A stretch of 64,000 nucleotides of DNA from Actinomadura pelletieri DSM 43383 (GTDB lineage: Bacteria; Actinomycetota; Actinomycetes; Streptosporangiales; Streptosporangiaceae): contig NZ_RBWU01000006.1 of the NCBI RefSeq assembly GCF_003634705.1, positions 558,001 through 622,000 of the forward strand. Direction: 5' to 3'. The notes under the pieces are model-generated. The model searched no databases. It was not told the DNA's origin and saw only the letters and a program-made list of their open reading frames with translations. Below, in pieces: positions 48,094-56,848 of the stretch; the first letter of the stretch is position 1; every line of letters starts with the position of its first letter. The position numbers and the translations under genes are program-made.

Positions 48094-49389
48094 GTGGAGG
48101 TCGAGATTGTCGCGATCCTGACCGGGCTCGCCGGGCTCGCGGTCGGACTCGCGACGGGATTGGCGGTGCAGGTGAGCGAGCGTGCCCGGCAACCCGCCGT
48201 ACCCGCGGCGCCGGTGGGCGGTCTGCCGCCGGGTGTCGCGTCCGTGCTCAGCGTGCTGCGGTCGTCCGCCGTCGTGGTGGACGCCGAGGACCGGGTGCTG
48301 CGCGCCAGTTCCGCCGCGCGGGCGTTCGGCATCGTCAGCGGCGACCGGCTCGTCGTGGACGAGGTGCTCGCCATGGCGCGGCTCGTCCGGCGGGACGGGG
48401 AGATCCGGGAGACCGAGATCCAGGTCGGGCCGACGAGCGTGCGGAGACGGGCGGACGGACGCTGGTTCGCGGTCCGGGTCGCCCCCCTCGGCTCGCACGG
48501 CCTCGTGCTCGTCCTCGCCGAGGACCTCACCGACATGCACCGCATCGAGGCGATCCGCCGCGACTTCGTCGCCAACGTCAGCCACGAGCTGAAGACGCCC
48601 GTGGGCGCCCTGTCGCTGCTGGCGGAGACGGTCGAGGTCGCCGCCGAGGACCCGGAGGCCGTCCGGCGGTTCGCGGGACGCATGCAGTACGAGTCGATAC
48701 GCCTGACCAATCTCGTCCAGGACCTCATGACGCTGTCCCGCGTCCAGGGAGACGAACCGCTGCCCGCGCTTCGTCCCGTCACCCTCGACGACGTGACCGC
48801 CGAGGCCCTGGAACGCTGCCGGACCAAGGCGTCCGCCAAGGACATCGAACTCGCCACCGGCGGCGAGGACGGCCTGCGCGTCCGCGGCGACCAGGAACTC
48901 CTCGTCACCGCGCTGCGCAACCTCGTCGACAACGCCGTCGCCTACAGCCCCGAGAACACCCGGGTCGTCGTCGCGACCAAACGCCGCGACGACGGGCACG
49001 TCGAGGTCAACGTCACCGACCAGGGCATCGGCATACCGGACGGAGAGGTGGAACGGATCTTCGAGCGTTTCTACCGGGTCGACCCGGCCCGGTCCCGGCA
49101 GACCGGCGGCACCGGCCTCGGACTCGCCATCGTCAAGCACGTCACCAGCAAGCACGGCGGCGACGTGATCGTTTGGAGCAAGGAAGGGCACGGGTCGACG
49201 TTCACGATCCGGCTGCCGCTGCTCGACGCCCCACCCCGTCCCCCCGAAGCGAACGCGCGGGCGGGTGCGACGGTCGCCGACGACACGGCCGCCACGAGCG
49301 GCGTCGGCACACCCACACACGCGGACGCGGAACAAGACGCGGACGCGGGGAAGAACATAGAGAACATCGCCCGGGAGGCAACACCGTGA
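48094..49389 (+). CDS. senX3: Phosphate sensor histidine kinase SenX3/PhoR
   Basis: This kinase of about 431 residues has one N-terminal membrane helix (EIVAILTGLAGLAVGLATGLAV), a PAS-like region (VLRSSAVVVDAEDRVLRAS), the HisKA motif RRDFVANVSHELKTPVGAL, and HATPase boxes NLVDNAVAYSP, DQGIGIP and GTGLGLAIVKH. It phosphorylates RegX3 when phosphate is low. The C-terminal 45 residues are an Ala/Asp/Thr-rich tail. GTG 48094 is chosen over GTG 48058 because it places the helix at the N-terminus as in SenX3; the ribosome site is weak. It overlaps regX3 by GTGA. Confidence 0.92.
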   Translation: MEVEIVAILTGLAGLAVGLATGLAVQVSERARQPAVPAAPVGGLPPGVASVLSVLRSSAVVVDAEDRVLRASSAARAFGIVSGDRLVVDEVLAMARLVRRDGEIRETEIQVGPTSVRRRADGRWFAVRVAPLGSHGLVLVLAEDLTDMHRIEAIRRDFVANVSHELKTPVGALSLLAETVEVAAEDPEAVRRFAGRMQYESIRLTNLVQDLMTLSRVQGDEPLPALRPVTLDDVTAEALERCRTKASAKDIELATGGEDGLRVRGDQELLVTALRNLVDNAVAYSPENTRVVVATKRRDDGHVEVNVTDQGIGIPDGEVERIFERFYRVDPARSRQTGGTGLGLAIVKHVTSKHGGDVIVWSKEGHGSTFTIRLPLLDAPPRPPEANARAGATVADDTAATSGVGTPTHADAEQDADAGKNIENIAREATP

Positions 49390-50066
49390 CCCGCGTACTC
49401 GTCGTGGAAGACGAGGAGTCGTTCAGCGACGCACTGTCGTACAACCTGCGCAAGGAGGGCTTCGAGGTGGCCGTCGCCGCCACCGGCCCCGACGCGCTGG
49501 ACATCTTCGAGCGCAACGGTGCCGACCTCGTGCTCCTCGACCTGATGCTCCCCGGGCTGCCCGGGACGGAGGTGTGCCGGGAGCTGCGCGCCAAGTCCAG
49601 CGTCCCCGTCATCATGCTGACCGCCAAGGACAGCGAGGTCGACAAGGTCGTCGGGCTGGAACTCGGCGCCGACGACTACGTCACCAAGCCGTTCTCCACC
49701 CGCGAGCTGATCGCCCGGATGCGGGCCGTGCTGCGCCGCCAGGGAGAGGTCGAGGACCTGGCCCCGGCGACCCTGGAGGCGGGCCCGGTGCGGATGGACG
49801 TGGAACGGCACGTCGTCAGCGTCGGCGGCGAACCCGTCCAGCTGCCGCTCAAGGAGTTCGAGCTGCTCGAGGTGCTGCTGCGCAACGCGGGCCGCGTCCT
49901 GACCCGCATGCAGCTCATCGACCGCGTGTGGGGCGCCGACTACGTCGGGGACACCAAGACCCTGGACGTCCACATCAAACGCCTCCGCGCCAAGATCGAG
50001 GAAGTGCCCTCCTCGCCGCGGTACATCGTCACGGTCCGCGGCCTGGGCTACAAGTTCGAGCCCTGA
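49386..50066 (+). CDS. regX3: Phosphate response regulator RegX3/PhoP
   Basis: The 226-residue OmpR-type regulator has a receiver domain (VLVVEDEESFSDAL; phospho-Asp in LVLLDLMLPG; Lys in DDYVTKPFS) and a winged helix (LPLKEFELLEVLLRNAGRVL, then DVHIKRLRAKIEE). It starts at GTG 49386 inside the senX3 stop (4-bp overlap). It activates phosphate-starvation genes through PHO boxes such as the one at 47992-48031. A strong terminator follows at 50075-50106. Confidence 0.94.
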   Translation: MTRVLVVEDEESFSDALSYNLRKEGFEVAVAATGPDALDIFERNGADLVLLDLMLPGLPGTEVCRELRAKSSVPVIMLTAKDSEVDKVVGLELGADDYVTKPFSTRELIARMRAVLRRQGEVEDLAPATLEAGPVRMDVERHVVSVGGEPVQLPLKEFELLEVLLRNAGRVLTRMQLIDRVWGADYVGDTKTLDVHIKRLRAKIEEVPSSPRYIVTVRGLGYKFEP

Positions 50067-50074
50067 TGACAGAG

Positions 50075-50106
50075 GTAAGGGCCCGTCCGTCCGGACGGGC
50101 CCTTAC
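50075..50106. terminator. Bidirectional terminator after regX3
   Basis: GTAAGGGCCCGTCC (50075-50088) and GGACGGGCCCTTAC (50093-50106) are perfect 14-bp arms around GTCC. It lies between convergent genes, 8 bp after the regX3 stop. Confidence 0.85.
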
Positions 50107-50127
50107 TCGTGGGTCGCGTTGGAGGCG

Positions 50128-51126
50128 TCAGTGCCCGCCACCGGCGGGTGACTGCCCGGCGCCGGGGGACTGCTCCCCGCCGGGGGACTGCTCTCCGCCG
50201 GGGGAAGGGGTCGCGCCCGGCTCCTGGGGCGTTCCGCTCTGCGCCGGCTCCGTCCCCGTGGTCGGCGTGGGCGCGCTCGGTGACGGCGAGGTCTGGCCGC
50301 CGGGGCTCGCCAGCGGGTAGCTGTCGTACTCGTCCTGCTGCGCGACGACCGGCACCGAGAACTCGACGGCCCCGGCCTTCTCGAACTGCAACCGCACCGG
50401 CACCCTGGTACCGGCGAGCAGTTCCTGCCTGAGGCCCGTCAGCACCACGAGCGGCTGCTCACCACCCGGCGTGGTCGTGGGCCCGGTCCGCCGCGGTCCG
50501 GCCGCCGTGTTCTCCGACGTCGGGCTCTCGGTGGGCTCCTGCCCGGCACCGGTCGGCGCGGGCGTCGCCGGCGAGGGCGGCTGCTCGGTCGGCGTGTCGG
50601 ACGGCTGCCCGCCCGGCTGCTCGCCCGGTTGCTGGGAGGGGGTGCCGCCCGGACGCTGGGTCTCGCCGCCCGTGGCCGTGGGGCCGGGCTTGGACGGCCG
50701 CGCCGGAGCGGGCGTCTCCGAGACCTTGCCGAGCAGCTTGACCAGGCTGCCCGTGCCGTCCGGTGAGGCGGGCGGCAGCACCAGCCCGCCACCGTCGATC
50801 TTCGCCGCGCCGAAGAGCGGGGAGCTGACCGACACCAGACGGTCCTGCCGGCCCTTGACCTGGTTGATCATCGCGCCGTAGAGCGCCAGCGACGTCCCCG
50901 GCGTGATGGGCTGTCCGGGCTTCGGACCCAGCAGGAACATGTTCCGCAGCGCGATCTGCGTCGCCGCCGGATCGTCCTTCGGCACCGACACGTTGACGCC
51001 GTCGGTCAGCTGCGTCGGGGCGGCGGACTGGGGATCGCTGCCGGCGCCGCAGCCGGAGATCACCGGCGCGATGGCGACGGCGCCCGCGACGGCGAGCACG
51101 ACCATTCGACGGCTGGTTCCAATCAC
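50128..51126 (-). CDS. Secreted lipoprotein with Pro/Gly/Gln-rich linkers
   Basis: The 332-residue protein has a lipoprotein signal (MVVLAVAGAVAIAPVISGCG, lipobox ISGC), a conserved domain with DDPAATQIALRNMFLLGPKPG, a long Pro/Thr/Gln/Gly linker (about 140-230), a second small domain with LVVLTGLRQELLAGTRVPV, and a C-terminal tail with imperfect PGGEQSP repeats. It resembles actinobacterial copper-chaperone-like or DUF461-type lipoproteins with a beta domain, but the family is uncertain. The start is GTG 51126 with GAGGAG upstream. It is convergent with regX3. Confidence 0.76.
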   Translation of the reverse strand: MIGTSRRMVVLAVAGAVAIAPVISGCGAGSDPQSAAPTQLTDGVNVSVPKDDPAATQIALRNMFLLGPKPGQPITPGTSLALYGAMINQVKGRQDRLVSVSSPLFGAAKIDGGGLVLPPASPDGTGSLVKLLGKVSETPAPARPSKPGPTATGGETQRPGGTPSQQPGEQPGGQPSDTPTEQPPSPATPAPTGAGQEPTESPTSENTAAGPRRTGPTTTPGGEQPLVVLTGLRQELLAGTRVPVRLQFEKAGAVEFSVPVVAQQDEYDSYPLASPGGQTSPSPSAPTPTTGTEPAQSGTPQEPGATPSPGGEQSPGGEQSPGAGQSPAGGGH

Positions 51127-51282
51127 GGCGTCGGTCTCCTCGCGAAAGTGTTCGGTGAGAATCTGAGAGCGGCGTCGCAGACGCCAGGGGAAGCGTAGCG
51201 AGACCTGACCCGAAACCCCTCTTCGGGGTACCCGACACGCCACCGCGGCGGGATTCTCCTCACCCGGTCGGCGGCCCGCCCG

Positions 51283-52056
51283 TCAGCCCGTCGTCAGCGC
51301 CTTGACCTTCTCGGCGAGTTCCGGCCCGGGCTTCGGTGCCTGGACGACGTCGTTGACCACGCCGTCGGGCTGCACGAAGACGGCGGTGAGGGCGGTGCCG
51401 GTCCACCCGGGCGTCCCGGGCTGACGCGTGTACGCGGTGGCGAGCAACGCCTTGGGGTCTTCGAGAATCATCGGAGTGCCTTCGTGGGCGGTTCCCGCGC
51501 ACGCCTTCAGATCCTTCAGCGACATCCCCTTCTTGTCGCCGACCGGACGGGGATCCGCGACCAGGTAGAAGTCCAATTCGTTCTTCTGCGTCCTGCCCGC
51601 GAGGTCGGCCACCACACTTTCGCATTCGTACGCGGGCGGCACGATGGCGATCACCCCGGGGCGCACGTCGCGCAGCCGCTTGGGCGTCCGCTCTCCGGTG
51701 ACCTCGTCGACACCGCCGTCCGGAAGCAGCCCACCGATCTTGCCGGGACTCGCGGACGGTCGCGGCGCGAGCTGGTCGCCGGTCGGACGCGGCGCCGGAC
51801 GCGGCCCGAACGCGGTCATCAGAACACCGCTCAGCAACGCGATGAGCAACGCGCCCGCGATGATCGGGATCGCTATGCCGAACCGGGTCAGCGGCCGGCC
51901 GAGGCGACGGTAGCGCTCCCTACGACGGCGGCGGCGCTCCTCCTTGCGGTAGGCGACGACATCGCGCTCGAGTTCGCGGGCGTCATCGGGCACGACGACG
52001 TCAACGCGGGGCAGCCCGTAGTCATCGGGCTCCGGGCCGTCGCCGTCCGGCCTCAC
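51283..52056 (-). CDS. Single-span membrane protein, unknown function
   Basis: The 257-residue protein has an acidic then very basic N-terminus (EERRRRRRERYRRL), one helix (FGIAIPIIAGALLIALLSGVLM) and an extracytoplasmic domain containing two cysteines (AYECESV and KACAGTA) that could form a disulfide. No family is recognised beyond actinobacterial hypothetical proteins. It starts at GTG 52056 and lies upstream of, and on the same strand as, the lipoprotein gene. Confidence 0.7.
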   Translation of the reverse strand: MRPDGDGPEPDDYGLPRVDVVVPDDARELERDVVAYRKEERRRRRRERYRRLGRPLTRFGIAIPIIAGALLIALLSGVLMTAFGPRPAPRPTGDQLAPRPSASPGKIGGLLPDGGVDEVTGERTPKRLRDVRPGVIAIVPPAYECESVVADLAGRTQKNELDFYLVADPRPVGDKKGMSLKDLKACAGTAHEGTPMILEDPKALLATAYTRQPGTPGWTGTALTAVFVQPDGVVNDVVQAPKPGPELAEKVKALTTG

Positions 52057-52441
52057 GCCGTACCTCCGTCCTCGCTTCGCCGAGGCGGTCCGTGGCGGGT
52101 TCGGCGACCCGAACCGCGGCCGGGCCGTCGTCCAATTTCGGACCCTTCCGGGCGCTTCGTACCCGGACCATCCGGCATGTTCACCTCCAGTATGGAACGC
52201 ATCCGCGCGACCGGCAGGAGGGATACTTGTAACCGGCGCCCCGTTACCGGTAATGACGAACCGGCGGGACCACGGTGGCCCCTCGGCTACCCTGAGTACG
52301 GAGAACAGGGCGCCGATGCACCATTAAAGGGCTTTGTCAATCCCTCAATATGGGGGTTGACCTGCGCATTTGTCTGGAAGGTCGGTTCAGCCACGCTCGT
52401 TTGCGTGGTACCCTGGTTCTAGCGGAAGGGGTACTTGTCAC
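52057..52441. other. Promoter region between the membrane protein and carD
   Basis: This 385-bp stretch has no gene. It contains the inverted repeat GTCAATCCC (52336-52344) / GGGGTTGAC (52353-52361), with one mismatch, about 80 bp before carD, and an AT-richer patch around 52320-52375. A GGAAGGGG ribosome site precedes the carD ATG. I cannot assign -10/-35 boxes with confidence. Confidence 0.5.
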
Positions 52442-52924
52442 ATGACTTTCCAGGTCGGCGACACCGTCGTCTACCCCCACCATGGGGCTGCTCGGATCGA
52501 GGCCATCGAGACTCGCACCATCAAAGGTGAGGAAAAGACCTATCTGGTCTTGAAGGTCGACAAGGGCGACCTGACAGTGCAGGTCCCGGTCGAGAACGTC
52601 GAGGACGTGGGCGTCCGTGACGTCGTCGGCCAGGAGGGTCTGGAGAAGGTGTTCGAGGTGCTGCGCGCCCCCTACACCGAAGAACCCACCAACTGGTCCC
52701 GCCGGTACAAGGCGAACCTTGAGAAGCTCGCGTCCGGCGATGTGAACAAAGTCGCCGAGGTCGTCCGTGATCTGTGGCGGCGCGACAAGGAACGCGGTTT
52801 GTCGGCCGGCGAGAAGCGCATGCTGGCCAAGGCGCGCCAGATTCTGGTCAGCGAGCTGGCGCTCGCCGAGAAGACCAACGAGGACAAGGCAGAGGCTCTG
52901 CTCGACGAGGTCCTGGCCAGCTGA
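52442..52924 (+). CDS. carD: RNA polymerase-binding transcription factor CarD
   Basis: The 160-residue protein starts MTFQVGDTVVYPHHGAARIE, the CarD/TRCF RNA-polymerase-interaction domain, and continues with the C-terminal helical DNA-binding domain (NWSRRYKANLEKLASGDVNK... ending LLDEVLAS). CarD stabilises open promoter complexes, especially at rRNA promoters. ATG 52442 is supported by GGAAGGGG upstream. The next gene is ispF, with no ispD between them. Confidence 0.95.
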   Translation: MTFQVGDTVVYPHHGAARIEAIETRTIKGEEKTYLVLKVDKGDLTVQVPVENVEDVGVRDVVGQEGLEKVFEVLRAPYTEEPTNWSRRYKANLEKLASGDVNKVAEVVRDLWRRDKERGLSAGEKRMLAKARQILVSELALAEKTNEDKAEALLDEVLAS

Positions 52925-52958
52925 ACGGCCGCCGAACTTGAGCGCAAGGCTTCCCCGG

Positions 52959-53429
52959 GTGGGCGTCGGAACCGACGTCCACCCGTTCTCGTCCGAGCCC
53001 CGTCCCCTGTGGGTCGCCGGGCTGCACTGGCCGGACGAAGGCCACGGCCTGGCCGGCCACTCCGACGGCGACGTCGCCGCGCACGCCGCCTGCGACGCCC
53101 TCCTGTCGGCCTGCGGCCTCGGCGACGTCGGCGCCGTCTTCGGCACCGCCGACCCCCGCTGGTCGGGCGCCCCCGGCACCACGCTGCTCCGCGAGGTGGC
53201 CCGCCTCGTGAACGAGGCGGGCTTCACCATCGGCAACGTCGCCATCCAGGTCATCGGCAACCGTCCCAAGATCGGCAAGCGCCGCGCCGAAGCCGAGAAG
53301 ACCCTGACCGAGGCCCTCGGCGGTGCCCCCGTCTCCGTCTCCGCCACCACCACGGACGGCCTGGGCCTGACCGGCCGCGGCGAAGGCCTCGCCGCCATGG
53401 CCACCGCCCTGGTCGTCCCGACCCCGTGA
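52959..53429 (+). CDS. ispF: 2-C-methyl-D-erythritol 2,4-cyclodiphosphate synthase
   Basis: The product of about 156 residues has the IspF motifs VGTDVHPF (zinc ligands Asp and His), AGHSDGDVAAHAACDALL and TTTDGLGLTGRGEG. It forms the cyclic diphosphate intermediate of the MEP isoprenoid pathway as a trimer. GTG 52959, with AAGG about nine bases upstream, is preferred; TTG 52938 would add seven residues. It follows carD by 34 bp. ispD, usual neighbour and often fusion partner, is not in the window. Confidence 0.92.
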   Translation: MGVGTDVHPFSSEPRPLWVAGLHWPDEGHGLAGHSDGDVAAHAACDALLSACGLGDVGAVFGTADPRWSGAPGTTLLREVARLVNEAGFTIGNVAIQVIGNRPKIGKRRAEAEKTLTEALGGAPVSVSATTTDGLGLTGRGEGLAAMATALVVPTP

Positions 53430-53684
53430 CCCGATCCCACGGACCCATCGCGCCACGGAACGTCGGCCGCCCCGAACCGGGACGGCACAGGGTGCACCTG
53501 CCGCTCGACTTGGCGCCGACGGAGTGGACGCCCGTCATGCGCCGACCTTCATCGGCGGGCATCTTGCGATCTCCGAAGAGCCGCGGCCAATGACACGCTG
53601 CCTGGGTTGCTCGCGTTCGTGGGGTGCTGGCCGTACTCGTGGCGGCCGGACGTCTTGACCGCCGCGTCTGTGCCGTCTGGGTGG

Positions 53685-54899
53685 TCAGTGGGGTGGGTGG
53701 ACGGTGCCGGTTACTTCGCCGAGGGAGATGCGTGAACCGGAGGCTCCGGGGGCCTGGGCGCGGATCGTGACCGTGTCGCCGTCCTCCAGGAAGGCGCGTT
53801 CGGTTCCGTCGTCGAGTTTCAGGGGTTCGCGGCCGTCCCAGCTGAGTTCCAGCATGCAGCCGCGCTGGTCGGGGTCGGGGCCCGAGACCGTGCCGGAGCC
53901 GAAGAGGTCGCCGGTGCGCAGTGGGGCGCCGTTGACGGTGGCGTGGGCGAGTTGCTGCGGCGCCGTCCAGTACATCGACGCGAACGGCGGTCGGGCCGCG
54001 ACCCGGCCGTTGATCAGGACCTCCAGGTGCAGGTCGAGGCCCCATGGCTCGTCGCAGCGGAGGTAGGGGAGCGGGGTCGGGTCCTGAACGGGCGGTGACA
54101 CTCGGGCTGGCTCCAGCGCCGCCAGCGGGACGACCCAGGAGGAGATCGATGTCGCGAACGACTTGCCGAGGAACGGGCCGAGCGGCCGTGACTCCCAGGC
54201 CTGCAGGTCGCGGGCGCTCCAGTCGTTCAGCAGCACGACCCCGAACACGTGGTCGCGGAACGCGCCGGTCGGGACGCCGCGTCCGGGGACGGACGGCACG
54301 CCCGCGACGAACCCCACCTCCGCCTCGAAGTCGAGCCTGAGCGACGGGCCGAACGTCGGTTCCGGCTCGCCGGGCGTCCGGCGCTGCCCGCACGGACGGA
54401 TGATCGGCGTCCCGGACGGGTACACGGTCCCGGACCGTCCGTGGTAGGCGACGGGCAGCCGCTTCCAGTTGGACGGAAGCGGCTCGTCCCGGGGCCGGAA
54501 GATGCGTCCGGTGTTCCGGGCGTGATGCTCGGAGGAGTAGAAGTCGACATAGTCCGCGACCTCGAAGGGGCGGAGCAGTTCCACGTCGGTGACCGGGATG
54601 AGGTGCGGCTCGACCCGGTCGCGGTACGTCTCGTCGGTGAGCAGCTCGACGAGACGCGCGCGGTTGGCCTCCCAGGCGGCGCGTCCCGCCACCATGAAGG
54701 CGTTGAGCGAACCGGACGCGAAGTAGCGGCGGTCCTCCACCAGGCCCGCCGCGGACATCGCCGCCAGGTCGAGGACGTGGCCGCCGATCGCCGCGCCCGC
54801 GCGGGGCAGCTCACCCGGACGGGAGAAGATCCCGTAGGGCAGGTTCTCCACGCCGAAGCCGCCGTCCGAACCGCCCTCAACCCACGTGTCGGTCGTCAT
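53685..54899 (-). CDS. fahA: Fumarylacetoacetase
   Basis: The 404-residue enzyme has the FAH active-site regions: VDFYSSEHHARNTGRIFRP (near the catalytic His), LDFEAEVGFV and NDWSARDLQAWE for metal ligands, and GSGTVSGP. It cleaves fumarylacetoacetate to fumarate and acetoacetate, the last step of tyrosine catabolism. ATG 54899 gives a normal length. The next gene upstream is an unknown protein on the same strand, 49 bp away. Confidence 0.93.
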   Translation of the reverse strand: MTTDTWVEGGSDGGFGVENLPYGIFSRPGELPRAGAAIGGHVLDLAAMSAAGLVEDRRYFASGSLNAFMVAGRAAWEANRARLVELLTDETYRDRVEPHLIPVTDVELLRPFEVADYVDFYSSEHHARNTGRIFRPRDEPLPSNWKRLPVAYHGRSGTVYPSGTPIIRPCGQRRTPGEPEPTFGPSLRLDFEAEVGFVAGVPSVPGRGVPTGAFRDHVFGVVLLNDWSARDLQAWESRPLGPFLGKSFATSISSWVVPLAALEPARVSPPVQDPTPLPYLRCDEPWGLDLHLEVLINGRVAARPPFASMYWTAPQQLAHATVNGAPLRTGDLFGSGTVSGPDPDQRGCMLELSWDGREPLKLDDGTERAFLEDGDTVTIRAQAPGASGSRISLGEVTGTVHPPH

Positions 54900-54948
54900 G
54901 GAGCCATATCTTCCCTTCGGCGTGTCTTTCATCCGGTGGAGAACGGGG

Positions 54949-55698
54949 TCAGGCGGCCGCCGGGTTCAGTCGCGTCAGGGCCGCGCGGATGTCGGGGGCG
55001 CTGAACGCGAGCAGGAGGCGCCGCGTCGCCAGGGCCTCGGGTTCGGTCAGCGCGCGCAGGTCGGCGGTGAGGCCGCGCAGGTCGGTGCGTTCGAGCGTCC
55101 GGCGGACGTCCCGTTCGCCCGTTGCGGCGAGGGCGGCGGCCAGCAGGATGTGCGGGTGGTGGTCCGTGGCCGCGCAGGTGAAGGCCAGGTCGCGGGCCGC
55201 GCATGCCGTGATGGACGTCGCGAGTTCGGTGGGCGGCCCGGTGACGCGGAACGCGGCGGCCAGCGGGGCGCCGTGGTCGCGGGCGGCGCGGACGCGGTCG
55301 AGCGCGTCCCGCCATCCGGGGGAGTGCCGCACCTCGATGTGGGCGGGCACTCCGGGTGGGAGCCGGGCGAGCGTCACGGCGGCGGCACGGGCCTGGTCGG
55401 CGTCCTCGGGCAGCGCGATCCGGACCGCCGACGGCCGGACGCGGGGTTCGGCGTGGACGGCGTCCAGCGTCTCCGAGAGCCCGTCGATGCCAGCGTCGGC
55501 GATCACACCGAGGTCGAGCAGGTCCTCCGGGACGAGCCGGGCCCGCAGTTCGGCGAACCGCGACGCGGGGCACAGGAGCCGACCGACGACCGGGTCATGT
55601 CCGGCGTCGCGGTGGGCCGCCAGCGCCCCGTCCATCGGGGCGCGGCCCGGTGGGCAGAGCGCGGCGTCGTCGACCAGCCGGGCGAGTAGGGCGCCCAT
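54949..55698 (-). CDS. Hypothetical protein next to fahA (249 aa)
   Basis: The protein begins MGALLARLVDDAALCPPGRAP and is rich in Ala, Arg and Leu, with segments such as VPAHIEVRHSPGW and LAFTCAATDHHPH. The succession of short hydrophobic strands and helices suggests a TIM-barrel-like fold. Similar genes are found beside fahA in other actinobacteria in my recollection, so a role in aromatic amino-acid catabolism is possible. No active site is assigned. Confidence 0.65.
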   Translation of the reverse strand: MGALLARLVDDAALCPPGRAPMDGALAAHRDAGHDPVVGRLLCPASRFAELRARLVPEDLLDLGVIADAGIDGLSETLDAVHAEPRVRPSAVRIALPEDADQARAAAVTLARLPPGVPAHIEVRHSPGWRDALDRVRAARDHGAPLAAAFRVTGPPTELATSITACAARDLAFTCAATDHHPHILLAAALAATGERDVRRTLERTDLRGLTADLRALTEPEALATRRLLLAFSAPDIRAALTRLNPAAA

Positions 55699-55740
55699 GC
55701 GGCACCACTACCCCGGCCCTGGACCTGTCACGCCGAAATC

Positions 55741-56694
55741 TCAGTCGGCGGGCGGGGTGGGGCCGCTGCGGAAGTTCGACGACGGCGGCGGGTTCAGGTC
55801 TCCGCCGTCCGGGTCCTCGGCCCGGTCGGCGGGCGGGCCGTCGTCCTCGTCGGCGTCCTCGACGGCGCCGGCCTCGAGGGCGGGCACCACGATGTCGGGA
55901 CGGGTCGTCGACGCGATCGGGCGCGGCTCGGTGTCCTCACGTGCCCGGGTGCGGACCAGTTCGACGTCGGTCGGCAGCAGCGCGGGCGCGGTCTCCACGG
56001 ACCGCCGCGGCTCCGGAAGGGTCTCCAGCGGCGGGGGCGCGGGCTCGGACGACAGGTCGTCGTCGGCCGCGAACGGGATGAGCGGCTCCTCATGCTCCTC
56101 ATGCTCGTCCGGCTCGTCCGGCTCGGCGCGCGGCGCCTCTGTCTCCGTCTCCGTCGGGGCCTCCAGGGCCAGGAGCCCGGGCACGGCGGGTTCGAGGACC
56201 TTGACGTGACCGCGCTGCGTCTCGACGGGCGCGGGCTCCTCGGAGGCGGGACGCGCCACCCGGATCTGCTTGAACATCGTCAGCCACAGCCACACGGCGA
56301 TCACCAGCATCACGTGCGGCGCCACCGCCACGCCCGCGCGGACCGCGTCGCGGGGCAGCGACGACATCCCCCAGACCGAGTCCTGGACGGAGATCGCGGC
56401 CCCGCCGGCGATGAGGAGCAGCAGCAGGGCCCAGCGCGTCAGCCGCGTCCACCAGCGGGCGTTCCGGGTGATCACGAGGGACAGGATCGTCATCGTGGTG
56501 AGCGTGTCCGCGATCGCCGGGTACAGCGGCGTCCAGCGTTCGCCGACGCCGCCGTAGCGGGCGAGTTCGCGGAGGACGTCATAGGTCAGCGCGAACGCGG
56601 CGCCCGCCAGGACGGCGACGATGAGCCCCGCGAGGGCCGTGAGCAGCCGCCGCTGCGCCGTGGTGAAAGTTGGCCGGGTCGGGTCAGAAGACAT
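55741..56694 (-). CDS. DUF2637 membrane protein with acidic tail
   Basis: The 317-residue protein starts at ATG 56694 (MSSDPTRPTFTTAQRRLLTALAGLI). Four membrane helices and the pattern ALTYDVLRELARYGGVGERW... WLWLTMFKQ match DUF2637, a family that includes SpdB-type proteins of Streptomyces plasmids. The last 150 residues are acidic and Pro/Thr-rich, probably disordered. No conjugation genes are nearby. Confidence 0.75.
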   Translation of the reverse strand: MSSDPTRPTFTTAQRRLLTALAGLIVAVLAGAAFALTYDVLRELARYGGVGERWTPLYPAIADTLTTMTILSLVITRNARWWTRLTRWALLLLLIAGGAAISVQDSVWGMSSLPRDAVRAGVAVAPHVMLVIAVWLWLTMFKQIRVARPASEEPAPVETQRGHVKVLEPAVPGLLALEAPTETETEAPRAEPDEPDEHEEHEEPLIPFAADDDLSSEPAPPPLETLPEPRRSVETAPALLPTDVELVRTRAREDTEPRPIASTTRPDIVVPALEAGAVEDADEDDGPPADRAEDPDGGDLNPPPSSNFRSGPTPPAD

Positions 56695-56848
56695 GTCACT
56701 CGTTCCGAAGGGGCGCCTGAGGGTCTTGAGGGGAGAGTAACCAGCCGGGACGGCAGTGACCCGACACTTGAGAATGATCACGTAGCCCTGCGAGCGATAT
56801 CAACGGAGTCGTACGGTATGCACGACGGCATCCCGAGGGGAGGCAGCG

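Noticed and set aside
50128..50220. PGGEQSP-type repeats as a DNA minisatellite
   Set aside because: They lie in frame within the lipoprotein tail and are ordinary low-complexity Pro/Gly coding sequence.
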